64,000 nucleotides of DNA from Piper betle (taxonomy: Eukaryota > Streptophyta > Magnoliopsida > Piperales > Piperaceae), in assembly GCA_033002965.1 (NCBI GenBank), contig JAURVB010014090.1, positions 1 through 64,000 on the forward strand. Direction: 5' to 3'. Positions 22,029 through 34,880 of this stretch are shown here, piece after piece. The translations under genes and the position numbers were made by a program. The stretch's first letter is position 1. Every line of letters starts with the position of its first letter. The notes beneath the pieces were generated by a model. It worked only from the letters and a program-made list of their open reading frames with translations. It made no database searches and had not been told where the DNA came from.

Positions 22029-23725
22029 TTATGCCTTGCTGGTCCCCAGCTCTGATGAAGGAATTATTTTCTTTGTATACGAGAAGAACTTATTTCTATC
22101 CGGAAACTTGTTGAAGAACAACCCATTTGCTTGCAATTCTCCTCGGGTTGGGACATTTCGAGAGTCATCAGCCAAATCATCATGATAAGGCTTTAAGCAG
22201 CTAGCATGGAAAATTGGGTGTGCTTTCAGCCATCCCGGTAACTGAACTTTGTATGATACGTTCCCAACTTTCTTGATAATAGGCACAGGGCCCTCGTACT
22301 TCTCGGACAAGGCCTTTGTGTAGTTTCCTGAAGAACATAAGTTGGTGAGGATTCAGTTTCACCAACACTAAGTCTCCGACTTGGAAGTTGCTCGGCCTCC
22401 TGCCTTGGTCTGCCCACTTTTTCTGTCGCCGACTTGCCTTCCCCAAGTAGGCTCTTGCGATATCAAGGTTCAATTGCCACTCCTTGGCAAAGTGATATGC
22501 AGGTGGGCTGTTTCCACTATAACCAGCCACAAGCGTATCAGGTGTTGTGGGTTGTCGACCGGTTACTAGCTCGAAAGGACTTTTCTGAGTAGATGAGCTC
22601 CTTTGAAGGTTGTACGAGAATTGTGCAACATCTATCAGATTGACCCAATTCTTTTGGTTGGCACTTACAAAGTGCCGAAGGTATTCTTCAAGGAGGGCAT
22701 TCACACGCTCCGTTTGGCCATCCGTCTGTGGGTGCATGCTTGTTGAAAAGTTTAACTTTGTTCCCAACAATTTAAAGAGTTCTGACCAAAAGCGCCCGGT
22801 GAACCGACCGTCTCTATCGCTCACAATGTTCCCTGGGATGCCCCATAGCTTGATAACATTTTTGAAGAATAAACGAGCTGCCTCTGTTCCAGTACAGTGC
22901 TTTGGCGCCGGGATGAAAGTACCATACTTGGAAAATCTGTCCACAATAACCAAGATAGACCCATACTCCCCCACTGTTGGTAGTGCTGAGATAAAGTCCA
23001 AGGAGACACTTTCCCACGGTCTCGATGGTATGGGTAATGGTTGGAGCAAACCCAACGGCTTGTCCCTCTCTACTTTATCTTGCTGGCAGATGAGACAAGT
23101 TTTCACATATTCCTGTACTTCATCATCCATGTATGGCCAATAAAATGCCCTTTCTAAAAGAGCAAGTGTGCGTGCCGCACCAGGATGCCCTGCCCAAGTT
23201 GTGTCATGACACTCCTTGAGAAGTGTCTTTCTCAAATTATTCGCTCTTGGCACATACACTCGGTTGCCTTTCACACAAAGCAGTCCGTCTTGCTGCCAAA
23301 ACTTCCGGGTTTTGCCTTCCCTCACTTGAGCAAGCATTGTTTGTGCGAACGAGTCCCCATTCAGCGCTTCCCTGATCTGGTCTAGCAGGTTACCTTTGCA
23401 CTGGCTAACATGCTCGACCTCTTGAGCCTTCAATGCAGCGAGTTCGGCCCTCCGACTCAGAGCATCCGCTACCACGTTAGCACGCCCAGGCTTATGCTCA
23501 AGTTCAAAGTCATATTCCGACAGGAAATCTTGCCAACGCGCTTGCTTTGCAGATATCTTCTTTTGAGACAAAAAGTAACTATTCGCGATGTTGTCCGTCT
23601 TGACCACAAATCGAGAACCAAGGAGATAATGTCTCCACGTCCTCAAGCAGTGAATAACAGCGGTCATCTCTTTCTCTTGAATAGTATAGCATCGTTCAGC
23701 CTCATTAGTTTCCGACTCTCGTAGT
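22029..23725 (-). pseudogene. Ty3/gypsy pol fragment: RNase H, integrase and C-terminal domain
   Basis: The minus strand encodes, in order, the end of RNase H (about 23725-23450, [13 protein letters not shown]), the integrase zinc finger (H-H-C-C with CLICQQDKVERD, about 23060) and the integrase core. The core has D in LDFISALP, D in SDRDGRF and E in TDGQTERVNALLEEYL. A C-terminal GPVPI domain follows to 22029. A long open frame covers 23667-22201. A frameshift near 22310 moves the C-terminus to another frame. Sequence type differs from the other pol relics here (HPQTDGQTERVN instead of [13 protein letters not shown]), so this is a separate lineage, possibly Galadriel-like. The 5' part (gag, protease, RT) is missing: an LTR joins at 23726. 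Confidence 0.85.
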
Positions 23726-26700
23726 GTAACGACCCGCCATGTTTCACGATATTGTGGGTCTTACTGGCCACGTGTTACTCAAAAATTAACAAAACCAACC
23801 CTATAATGAGCCAGTCCTAACCAGACCAGGTGTTACTTAAAAGGTTACATGAATAATATAAAAGCAAAAAATTCTAGCATTTCTAACTCAAAAGAACTTA
23901 TGTTTCAAATGACAATGTATGAAATAATTATCCCATAGTTTTGGACCGTTTCTCATAGCCACATTTATAACACAAGAAAAGTAAAAAGAGAATTCCACTT
24001 ATTATCTGTTCACCACCTGAGTTGGTAGAAGAACCACCCTGTCGTCTCTTAGTCTTTAGTTCCAGCTGCTAACCTACGGAGGCAATTCCGCATTAGTCAT
24101 TAAACATTGAGCCTTATAATTAAATAAAACAAGTCCATAAACTCCCTATCATTATCTATAATAATGGCTGTTGTGACCATTCCATCATGTCCATTTATTA
24201 GCTGATGGTTCAGTCCACCATGTCCATTAGTTGGCGGATGGGTCAGTCCACCATGTCCATCTATTGCCTGATGGGTCAGTCCACCATGTCCATCTATTGG
24301 TTGATGATGGGTCAGTCCATCATGTCCATTACCAGCTGGAAAGTCCAATCTGCCATGTCCGTTATCGGCTGGTGAGTCTAATCCACCATGTCTGTAATTG
24401 GCTATCGAGTCCAATCTGCCATGTTTAATTTATTGGCTAATGGGTGAATCTATCATGTCCATTACCAGCTGGCATGTCCAATCTGCCATGTCCATTAATG
24501 GCTGGTGAGTCCAATCCACCAATCTGTAATTGGCTGGCGAGTCTAATTCACCATGTCCAATTTATTGGTTGATGGGTAGTCCATCATGTCCATCACGAGA
24601 TGGCGAATCCAATCCGTCTTGTCCATTATCGGCTGGTGAGTCCAATCCACCATGTTTGTAATTGGCTAGTGAGTGCAATCAACCATGTCCAATTTATTGT
24701 ATTATGGGCTATCAAATATGTCCATTATTGGATTATGAAGGGCGTAGCCCGTGTTAGACTGAGTCAATTCCTGGACCCCGGTTGCACTCGGTGCATGGTT
24801 GTCGAATTTGGGCTTATGCCGACAAAGTTATCCACAAGGGAAAAACATCATTTTAAATAATCATACAGACCAGAATATTTCAAACTTGCATCTACGACAA
24901 ATGATCCTAATCTGAACGAAGATATAAAGTTATACATAAGTATAATTTTATTCGAGTAGAAATTCCTGCAACTAAATGAATAATACATATATCACTATTA
25001 ATGTTCAACAATATTAAATATTAAACTACTCATGTGATATGATCATTTAAATCCTACTTTACATTATTTATCTATATCATAATTAACACTTAACAAATAA
25101 TAAAATAATTATCAACTTATAAACAAATATATAATTACTATTATTAGTATATTTTCGTTTGAGACGATAATTACTTAACCACAATCTTGATAATTTAGTT
25201 TACGGTTTTAAATCTTTAATCGCTATCCTTATTCATATCAATTTTGTTAAATGAGTTATATGATTAAATATTTTAAAATAATTTGTATTATTCTAATTTT
25301 AAATTATTATTAATACAATTATTTTAAATTATTCGACTCAATAAAATTTCAAACTTTATTTATTTTCATTATGTTATTTAGGTTCGACGCTAATGATTGC
25401 TACTCGACTATAGTTTAATAACCCATTTTCAATATTATTGACTCGTTATTAAAATAATCACTTTATTTACCTAATATTAAATTTAATATAGTAATGGTAA
25501 AATCTTTATTTTATTAATTACTTATCACTGTCTGATTTAATTTAATCGTTTATTATGTGCCGATTAATTATCGACGGTTTATTATTACCATATTTTTATT
25601 ACTTATGTCCTGGTCGATTTTGTGCAATAATTAGTTAGTTTATTATCTTTAACCCATAGCCGAATAGAATAATTATTTTTTAATGATTTATTACGAGTTA
25701 ATTTTATTTTTAACTCGAGTCGGTATCGTGTCAACCCATATTTACAAAATTGCCATTTTCTTCTTCTTCTTCCCCAAGGCCATCTTCCCTTCTCCTACCT
25801 TCTTCTTTGCACCTGACCAGACCTTGGCACCACCACTAGTCACTTCCTTCTTCAATTCCCCAGCAACCTAATTGAACAACCATATAAACATCCCAACAAG
25901 ACATCAACAACAACATAAAAACAGGCAAAGATGAAGCCTAACGTCCATGTTTTATAGCAGTTATCCAAGGCGACGTCCTTCACCAAACCAGGCTTGATAT
26001 CTTCCTCTTCAACCCAAAACCAGACCACGTCCTTCACTCCCTTCCCTACCAATCCAATTGGAAGCATAAAGCTTGTGCTTTACAGCAACCATCCATGTCA
26101 AACTCCGTCCGGCCAGCAGCACCGCCAGGAACACTTCCCTTCTCTCTGCATGACAACCCAACATCAAGGCCAAGCGCTGTGAGCATGCACGGCGTGAGTC
26201 TTTGGCCAGCAAACTAGCTTGGACATCTGGAATCTCCCACAGCATCGTACACTATAACTCCGCCCATAACCACTGAAATTCCGCCATCCATCGGAACCCA
26301 GGGACAAGGTGAAGCCACCCTTCGACCCAGCAGCCAAAGAGGTCGTCGGAGGTGTGAGAGCTGCCTTGAAATCTCTGTTTACAGTCGGCTATCATTGCCC
26401 AACTTCAGACCCGTCGGCCATGGCGAAATTCCATTTTCCAGTTTAGTTTTAGTTGTTATTGTTGATTTCAGACTTTAATTCTCATGTTTATCAAGCTTAT
26501 TATCAATTAAAAAGACTTATGAACGCAAGAAAAATGAAGAAGAGGGAGATAGGAAGGATACCCAAGCAAGGAACAAACACCGGAAAGGAAGAGGAGAACT
26601 AGGCAGCTAAGGTGAGGAAGACGCCCCTATACCCATATGTGAAAAATAACGTCCTCTTTCAAAATTTATAAAAATAAAAATGACGGTAGGGTATGTGAAA

Positions 26701-26874
26701 ACACCCGTATTTCACTTAACCGGGTAACCGAGTAAATAATAAAATGGGTAAATAATAAAATATAATAATAACCGGGTAGAATTAACCGGGTAAAGAATAT
26801 AATATGTTCGGTCCTTTCTGGACCGAGTCGAATATATTAAATTTGTAAAAAATAAATTTTCCACGGTCTTTACA
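23726..26874 (-). mobile_element. Family A LTR
   Basis: The plus strand begins TGTAACGACCCGCCATG and ends CCACGGTCTTTACA, 3149 bp. It joins decayed gypsy RNase H sequence on the left. The right neighbour is a family D leader. The flanking five bases differ (CGTAG, CCCAT), so at least one side is a rearrangement or deletion, not a clean solo-LTR insertion. It contains a 33-34 bp tandem array (about 24170-24730) and the palindromic module (about 25705-25770). Confidence 0.85.
24170..24730. repeat. 33-34 bp tandem array in a family A LTR
   Basis: Units begin CATGTCC and continue with variants of TTATCGGCTGGTGAGTCCAA or ATTGGCTGATGGGTCAGTCC. About 16 units are present. They create open frames in several phases that are not genes. 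Confidence 0.88.
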
Positions 26875-27375
26875 CCCATGGAAATGGGACTAATGTGGTG
26901 AAATGCAGATACGAACATCTCATCAATATCTAATTCAGCCTCAGCTGACTGAAAATGCGTTCACCCTAACTCATCTAAATCTCTTTTAAAATTGACAGAA
27001 TCGGTCGGTCTCTAAGCCCACCATGACAAGCCTGCCAGATTCCTGCTGACATCTAGATCTGGTATAAGATGGGATCTTATACCCATTCTACCTCTACTAG
27101 CATTACAACATGCCATACTCACAACTAACTGACCAACAATCTGATATCACGATAAAAATCCATAGAAATGACCTGTTAGCTCAACTAAGGCCAATTCCAC
27201 ATACTTTTGATCAAACCCTGAATACACAATGAAGCAACTAACTTATAAGAAAAATATCTGCTTGTAAAGAAAATAAACAAAAACATACCTGCTGGCTGGA
27301 CTTGAAGCAGTCTTTGCACACACATCACCTATATCTTGCATCTTAATTAACCGAGAGTGGTTCTGATACCAATTC
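26875..27375 (-). other. Family D 5' leader with primer-binding site
   Basis: The segment resembles the leader of the element at 37202-45762 (for example AAACATACCTGCTGGCTGGACTT near 27288 against 42525). It ends with a minus-strand primer-binding site TGGTATCAGAACCA (27358-27371) four bases before an LTR terminus at 27376. It is the start of a minus-oriented element whose remainder is absent. Confidence 0.65.
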
Positions 27376-28165
27376 TATAACATGCCGGTTTGATTCACGA
27401 GTGTGGACCAGATTTTGGGTGTTACAAGTTACATGTTTTTATAATATATGTAGATGATGAGCATGGGTTAGATGTGTCACCATAGACGGAGGAACAGTGA
27501 TGTCTCTTGCACGCACAAGTGTTAGCCAATAGAATGTTTAATATTTTGTTTATGATTTTATTATATTGAGGATGATGTGATGAAATGCAATACATGATGA
27601 TGTGGTGTGATATGATGTATGCTGCTGCACTAGAAAGATTTCTGTGTGATATGATGTATGCTGCAGTAGAAAGATTTCTAATGATGACAGGTTAATAAAT
27701 ATGTTTAGACATTGAATAAGTACAACAAGTAAGTCAAGACCAAGAATTGATAAGAAATGAGAATAGAATGCACAGGTGGGCCGAGACCCAAGCTTCAGAA
27801 TGATTATGCAATAATTTAGAAAGTTTTGTGAATGAAAATGTATGAGATATATATATATATATACTTGTACATGTTGATTTGATCAGGGTAGCCCTTAATT
27901 GTACTTTCATGGGAGACTCTATCCGTTTTATTTTACGAATTTTATCGATTTTATGGTAGTTATATTGTATGTAAACCGCTTGTCATATCATCCACGTAGT
28001 AGCATGTTAGGGTTTGTATGCATTCATCCATGCATAGCGATTGACAAGTTTCATTTCGAGATGCTGAGAGTAGATTCATACGAATTGAGTTTGGGTTAGC
28101 CCACCAACCGGGACCAGTGACATTCCGGTTCAGTTCCCGAGCATGAGCCAGATTTGGGGTGTTAC
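27376..28165 (+). repeat. Truncated family D LTR with a palindromic end piece
   Basis: From about 27425 to 28165 the sequence is the sense-plus 3' third of a family D LTR, ending GCCAGATTTGGGGTGTTACA. At 27376-27425 lies a second, separate copy of the terminal 50 bp (TATAACATGCCGG...GGGTGTTACA) directly next to the minus-oriented leader. The arrangement suggests recombination between inverted LTR ends. Confidence 0.65.
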
Positions 28166-29758
28166 ATATTGTAAGTCTTGGTAGGCCATGAGCATGCTCG
28201 AGAATATCAGAGAGATGGCTGTGGCGGTGGCTATGCTTGAGAAGAGGCCAGCGGAGGGAGAGACTCCACTAGAGACAATGGAGCCAGAGCGGTTAGAGTT
28301 CCACCACCACCAGTTGCTCTAGTTCCTCTTGTTCCTACAGTTCCCCCTGCACTTAGTCAGTATGTGATGCCACCACCCGGATGCCAGTTTTTGTGCTGAT
28401 TCTGTGAGGTGCAATGAATGATCAGGCTAAGACTGCAGTGCCTAGTTAGTTTATTGGAGGAGAGAGCTCCAGTGCACATGAGTCTAAGGACCCAGCATAG
28501 AGAGCAACATTGAAAGCGATGGGATGTCGACCATTTCTCCAAAAATGATGGGCAACTGTTCTACAACAGCACAGATCTTGAGGTGGCAATTGAGTGATTA
28601 GACACAGCAGACGATGACTTATAGTACATGGGATGTCCACCCGAATTCTAATGCAAGCCCACCTGAGCAATGCAAAGGATAGGGAAGATGTGGTGGAAAT
28701 CAGCCCATTCCATATATCTTAAGAGCAAGCCGTTAGAGAGAGTCACGTGACCAGAGTTCAAAGTTATCTTCTATGCATAGTACTTCTCATTGACCATCCA
28801 AAGCTAGAAGAAGCAGGAGTTTTTGGCTTTGTAGCAAGGTAACATGGCCATGGCAAGAGTATCAGGCCCGATTCCTTGTGCTGGGGAAGTTCACCTCCCG
28901 CAGCTTTGCTGGGGAGAGAGAGGACTGAGAAATTTGTGTCTGGCTTGGGGTCTTATCTTCAATCGATCATAGCATTATTCGATTGTGCAAGTGTGAATGA
29001 GAAGGCAGAGAGTGCTCAAGAGAGGTAGAGAGTGCTAATGAGAGGCATCATATGGCCAAGGGTAGGGGACAATCTAGGAGTCATTGTCAAAGATCCACAG
29101 ATAAGAACCACTCAGGTTTGTGGCAAAACCGGATGTGGACAGACAGTAGTGGACCCAGACCTTCCCGCCCCTACCATAGTAGGATGGAGCATACCAATAA
29201 TACCTTGTGTGAGGAGACACCAGGGTCCATGCTGCAGAGGGAATAGAGAGTGTTTTGCCCTAGTGAGACAAGGCATTGTGCCGCCACATGCCCAGAAAGA
29301 CATAGAGACCCAATAGCAGCAGCAGCCACAGTGACCCCAGCCGTAGCACCACTACCGACAGCTACATGTGCCGCACTAGTGACTGCTTCTACATACTCTT
29401 CTGGCCTAGTCGTTGGGCCTGCAGCTTAGAGGTGATCAGCAGCAATGAGCCAATAGACAACAGGGACAGCAAAGTCACATAGACCAATAGGGGCAGAGAG
29501 GCCAGCAGCACCAGCATGCACAGCAACGTGGCGAGAGACAGGCATGGTTGGCTGTAGTTGTTGTAAGACAAATACTAAAACTGATGTTGAAGTGACACAC
29601 GAATAGGCAAGTGTTCATGGTGAGAGACCTCAACAGCAGGGCAGAGTCTATACAGCAGCAGCTGAGGAGGAGGTTAAGGATGCAACCATCATTACCGATG
29701 CACTTCTCATACATTTGGCTCCAGTAGTTGTTTTGATTGACTCCGTTAGTATGCATAT
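28166..29758 (+). pseudogene. Degenerate family D gag
   Basis: The sequence follows the LTR end at 28165 in the order expected for a plus-oriented element. Fragments in different frames show a gag-like composition: a Pro/Val-rich part near 28300-28380, and near 29225-29300 the remains of a CCHC zinc knuckle with a basic tail. Many stops and frameshifts are present. No frame longer than about 95 codons survives. Assignment rests on position and the knuckle remnant. Confidence 0.55.
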
Positions 29759-29811
29759 TATAGCGACCCAAAATTTTTCATGATATTGTAGGCCTTGCTG
29801 GCTAGGTGTTA
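29759..29811 (-). repeat. 53-bp stub of a family A LTR
   Basis: TATAGCGACCC to GGCTAGGTGTTA repeats the first 53 bp of the LTR that starts at 29812. An older LTR was therefore hit by the newer element 53 bp from its end. The remainder of the older copy is not seen nearby. Confidence 0.8.
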
Positions 29812-32767
29812 TGTAACGACCCGCCATTTTTTACGATATTGTAGGCCTTCATGGCTAGGTGTTACTCAAAATTTAACAAAAACAAACCCTATAACAACCA
29901 GTCATAACCGGACCGGGTGTTACTTAAAAGGATACATGAATAATATGAAAGAAAATAAGTCTAGCATTTCTAACTCAAAAAAATTATTTTTCAAATGACA
30001 ATGCATGAAGTAATTATCCTACAGTATTGGATCATTTCCGATAGCTATATTTATAACACAAGAAAAGTAAAAGAGAAGTCTGTTTATTAACCGTTCACCA
30101 CCTGCGTTGGTAGAAGAACCACCCTGTCGTCTCTTAGTCTTTAGGTCCAGCTGCTAACCTGCGGAGGCAATTCCGCATTAGTGATTAACTACTAAGTCGT
30201 ATAATTAAATAAAACAAGTCCATAAACTCCCTATCATTACCTATAATATTGGCACTTGTGACCATTCAACATGACCATTTATTAGCTGATGGTTCAGTCC
30301 ACCATGTCCACCTATTGGGTGATGGGTCAGTCCGTCATGTACATTCCCGCCTGGCGAGTCCAATCAGCCAAGTCCATTATCAGTTGGTGAGTCCAATCCA
30401 CCATGTCCATTAGTTGGCTGATTGGTCAGTCCACTATGTCCGTAATTTGCTGGCGAGTCCAATCCTCCATGTCCAATTTATTGACTGATGGGTAAGTCCA
30501 TCATGTCTGTAATTGGCTGGCGAGCCCAATCTGCCATGTCCAATTTGTTGGCTGATGGGTTAGTCCATTATGTCCACTACCGGCTGGCCAATCCAATCCG
30601 CCATGTCCGTTATCGGCTGGTGGGTCCAATCCACCATTTCCGTAATTGGCTGGTGAGTCCAATCTGCCATGTCCAATTTATTGGCTGATGGGTAAGTCCA
30701 TCATGTCTATTACCGGCTGGTGAGTCCAATCCGCCATGTTCGTTATCGGCTGGTGGGTCCAATCCACTATGTCCGTAATTAGCTGGCGAGTCCAATCTGC
30801 CATGTCCTATTGATTGGCTGATGGGTCAGTCCATCATGTCCATTATATGATTATGATGGGCGTAACCCGTGTCAGGCTGAGTCAATTCCTTGACCCCGGC
30901 TGCACTTGATGCATGATGGTCGAATCTCGGCTAAGGCTGACCAGGTTATCCATAAGCGAAAATACAACATTTTAAATATTTATACAGACCTAGATATTTT
31001 GAACTTGCAGCTGCGACCAATGATCCTACTAAGTATAATTTTATTCCGGTAGAAATGAATGCAACTAAATGACTAATATATATATTACTATTAAATTTCA
31101 ACAATATTAAATATTAAACTATTAATGTGACATAATCATTTAAATCCTACTTTACATTAATAATCTATATCATAATTAACAACTAACAAATAATAAAATA
31201 ATTCTCAACTTATACCCAAATATTTAATTACTATTATTGATATATTTTTCTTCTATTATAATTTTTTAATTGCTACTATTACTTACAGCAATTTAATTAA
31301 TTAAGTTGTTCAATTAAATTATTTAAAATAATTTGAATTATTTTAATTTATAAATATTATTAATACAATTATTTTAAATTATTTGACTATATAAAGTTTC
31401 GATCTTTATTTATTTCCATTATTCTATTTAGGTTCGACGCGAGTGATAGCCACCCGACTATAGTTTAATAACCCATTTTCTACATTACTGACTCGTTATT
31501 AAAATAATCACTTTATTTACCTAATATTAAATTTAATATGGTAAAGGTAACATCTTTATTAATTAATTACTTATAACCGTCCGATTTAATTTGATCGCTT
31601 TTATTACGTCGATTAATTATCGACAGTTTATCATTTCCGTATTTTTATTACTTATGTCCATGTCGACTTTGTCATAAAATTAATTAGTTTAGTAACTTTA
31701 CCCTATAACCCATTAAAATAATTATTTTTAAAAATTTATTACGAGTTTGTATTATTTTTAAGTCGAGTCGGTATCGAGTCAACCAGTATTTACAGAATTG
31801 CGACCGCCCTTCTTCTTCTTCTTCTTCTTCTTCTTCCCTGGCGCCATCCCATGTTCCCAACAGCAACCGCCCGCCCGCCGCCGCCGGCGATCGTCTCTAG
31901 CAGCCGTCAATAGTCGCCGCCCAGACGTGCCATATCATTGCGGTGTCGCCCCGGCCAACTCCGGCAACCTTCGTGCCGCGGCGACGCCTGCATCGCCTTC
32001 CAAGCGGCGCGCTTGCATCAGCGATTCCACCACCGGTGAGCATCGCCGCCTCAATTGGTTGCTCGCCTCGTCACCCTCGACCAACTATCTACCTTCCCCG
32101 GCCATATTGGAACCCGTCTCCACCCAGGACAGCCGGATTTCTTCACCCACCGCCGTCGCCCCTGTATTCTCCGCCGTCCCCTATTTTTGTCTGTTCACCA
32201 CCCCAGGCCGGCATCCACAACCACGATATCAACCCTACACTGATCAACGAAGGGAGTTGGATCATCTTCAGACGTCGGAACGGTCGTCACCACTGATTCC
32301 CGACGAGTCTTGCCCGTGCTTGCCCATCTCACCGAACAGGGGAAACTCGTCGGCAATTTTAGTTTCTCCGATGTAAAATTATATTTGTTTTCTTATTGAT
32401 TTTAAACTTTTAATCCTCACGATTATAAAGCTTATTATCAAATTAAAATATGCATGCAAGAAAATTAAGAAGAGGGAGATAGGAAGAATACCTAAGCAAG
32501 GAAGAAGACACGCCAGCAAGGAAGAGGAGAAGAGAATGCAAACGAAGGCTAGGGTGGAGGACGTCTTTTATAAATGAAATGACGACGAGGGTTTGTGGAA
32601 ACACACCAACACTCGTATTTAATTCCTTTAACCGGGTAATCGGGTAAAGAATAAAATATTTAACCAGGTAGAGAACATAATATAATTAATATTAATTCTC
32701 TAACGTTCGATCCTTCCCTGCCCGAGTCGAATAGATAAAATATATATATATTTCCACAGTCTTTACA
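29812..32767 (-). repeat. 3' LTR of the family A element
   Basis: Plus-strand ends are TGTAACGACCCGCC and CCACAGTCTTTACA, 2956 bp. It contains the 33-34 bp array (about 30280-30850), the palindromic module (31751-31800) and an adjoining CTT run. A 192-codon plus frame at 31798-32376 lies in the pyrimidine-rich block and is composition-driven. Confidence 0.9.
30280..30850. repeat. 33-34 bp tandem array in a family A LTR
   Basis: About 17 units beginning CATGTCC, as at 24170. Types alternate in a higher-order cycle of about four units (near 134 bp). Confidence 0.88.
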
Positions 32768-32800
32768 ATCTCCCCAACTTGGAAATATTTCGTCCCCGAA
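32768..32800 (-). promoter_or_regulatory. Polypurine tract and upstream conserved box of the family A element
   Basis: The minus strand reads AAGTTGGGGAGAT directly before the LTR, preceded by the palindrome-like box CGGGGACGAAATATTTCC. This is the plus-strand primer site for reverse transcription. Confidence 0.85.
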
Positions 32801-32884
32801 ATATTATAACAAGCAACAGAACAATTATGATTAACTTTATTCATTTCATTGGGATCGGTTCATGCCGCTACAATTATAAAACTC

Positions 32885-34021
32885 CTATGCCACAAATAAG
32901 CTAGGGTATTTCCTTATCATTTCTTGTTCAGTCTCCCATGTAGATTCTGCTAACCCATGATATTTCCACAATACTTTTACCGAAGGAATTTCATTGTTCC
33001 TTAGTGTCTTTATTTCTCTTGCCAGGATGTGGATCGTCTTTTCCTCGTAAGTTAAATTTGATTGTAGCTCTAAGTCTTCAAAATTTGTGATGATATGATC
33101 CTCATCCCGTACATACTTCTTTAGCATTGATACTCCAGCAAGGCTTGGTGGCAATGCTAATCTATATGTACAATTCCCAACTCGATCCAGGATTGGAAAA
33201 GGTCCTATGAATCTTGGCTTCAACTTTCCTGATATTTTAAATCTGATCACCCCCTTCGTAGGAGATGTCTTTAGGTACACAAACTCCCCAACATGGAACT
33301 CTAGGTCCTTCCTTCGAGTATCAGCATAACTCTTTTGTCGATCCTGAGCTGCCCTAAGTCTTTGCTAAATGAGTTTCACCTTTTAAGTTGCTTCCATCAC
33401 CATCTCTGGCCCGACTATAACTGCATCTGTAGACTCCAGCCAGCACGATGGAGATCTACAGGGCCTACCATATAAGGCTTCAAATGGTGCCATCCCTATA
33501 CTGGCTTGGTAAGAGTTATTGTAGGTGAATTCAGCCAAGGCTAAGTGTTTCTCCCAGTCACCTCCCCAGTCAACAATGCAAGCTCTTAACAAATCTTCAA
33601 AAGTTTGAATAGTCCTCTCACTCTGCCCATCAGTTTGGGGATGATATGCTGTACTCAACTTAGTCTGAGTTCCCTTGGCTTTTTGGAAAGCTTCCCAGAA
33701 ATGTGAGGTGAATAGGGGATCGCAGTCGGAGACTATCTCCTTTGGAATCCCATGCAATTTGACAATATTGTCAACATATAATCCTGCCAGGTATTCCGCC
33801 GTTCTCATTGATTTCGTGGGGATGAAGTGACCTACCTTAGTTAGTCGGTCCACAACTACCCATATGGAGTCATGCTTCATTTGAGTTCTTGGGAGCTTTG
33901 AAATAAAATCGCATGTGACACACTCCCATTTCCACGATGGTATTTCTAAAGGTTGTAATAGTCCTCCATGGTAGTTGATGTTGGGCTTTGATCTATTGGC
34001 AAGTCTGACACTTAGAGACAA
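32885..34021 (-). pseudogene. Integrase and chromodomain of the family A element
   Basis: The minus strand carries the integrase core (34021-33383): D in CDFISKLP, D in SDCDPLF (usual form SDRDPLF), E in [16 protein letters not shown], and then APFEALYGRPCRSP, typical of Tekay-type plant chromoviruses. A stop near 33366 separates it from the GPF domain (IGPFPILDRVG, about 33200) and a C-terminal chromodomain (33060-32885) with VKVLWKYHGLAESTWETE. Such chromodomains steer integration to marked chromatin. The zinc finger lies upstream at about 34100-34022 in another frame. It is a non-functional relic. Confidence 0.87.
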
Positions 34022-34880
34022 AATTCACAACATCCCTCTTCACCCCAATCCACCAGTAGGTTAACTTTAAATCCTGATACATTTTAGTAACTCCAGGGTG
34101 TATCGAGAACTTTGAGCGATGAGCCTCCTCCAAAACATCCCGCCTCAATGCATTATCCTTGGTACACACAACCGTCTTGTAAATCTGATCACACTATTTG
34201 AATCAGCTACAATGTCAAGAATCTTCTCCAACATTTTATTCAGCTCCTCATCACTTATTTGTGCTAGCTTAACACGATCAACTAAATCATTGGAAACAAC
34301 CAAATTTGCCAATAAGCCTGTTAGTTGCTCCATCGGGTTGATAGCTACCACTTCTGCTGACATGGCCCAAAGTCTAGCTAACTGCTGACTTTTGTCCACT
34401 TTGCCCTTCCGACTCAACGCGTCGGCTACCACAATCGCTTTCCCTGGATGGTATAAGATTTGTAAGTCGTAGTCCTTCAGATATTCCATCCACTGCCTCT
34501 ATCGTAGGTAAAGGTCATTCTGGGTGAATATATACTTCAAACTCTGTGGTCAGTGAAGACTTCAAACTGGGCTCCATACAAGTAGTGCCTCCAAATTTTT
34601 AGGGCAAAAACTACTGCTGCCAGTTCCAAGTCATGCGTTCCGTAATTTTGCTCATTAATCTTCAATTGATGAGAGGCATAGGCCACTACCTTACCTTCTT
34701 GCATAAGGACGCATCCTAAACCCAACCGAGACGCATCACTGAAGACTACGAATCCATCATTACCATTTGGAAGCGTCAAGACTGGTGCTTTAGAAATTGG
34801 TGTCACTCCAGGTGCAAGGTCAATGGCAAACTCCACTACCCACTTAGGAGGTAACCCTGGAAGTTCGTCTGGGAATACAC
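34022..34880 (-). pseudogene. RNase H region fused by deletion to the RT start (family A)
   Basis: RNase H motifs are clear: [17 protein letters not shown] and [20 protein letters not shown] (34760-34560). The downstream linker with VVADALSRKGKVDK (34440) contains stops. Upstream, the N-terminal RT flank ([12 protein letters not shown], about 34810-34790) is joined directly to [14 protein letters not shown]. All RT catalytic motifs are missing. The join lies in a TGGTG repeat (see findings). A second deletion near 34876 joins the RT flank to gag. Confidence 0.82.

Noticed and set aside
24170..24730. Regularly spaced CATGTCC repeats considered as a CRISPR-like array
   Set aside because: Units are contiguous 33-34 bp tandem repeats with no unique spacers, inside a plant LTR.
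23721..26879. Clean solo LTR with target duplication at 23726-26874
   Set aside because: The five flanking bases differ (CGTAG and CCCAT) and the sequences on the two sides are not parts of one gene.
31798..32376. Plus-strand frame of 192 codons in a family A LTR
   Set aside because: It starts in a TTC run and continues in pyrimidine-rich LTR DNA. It is antisense to the element and does not match any domain.
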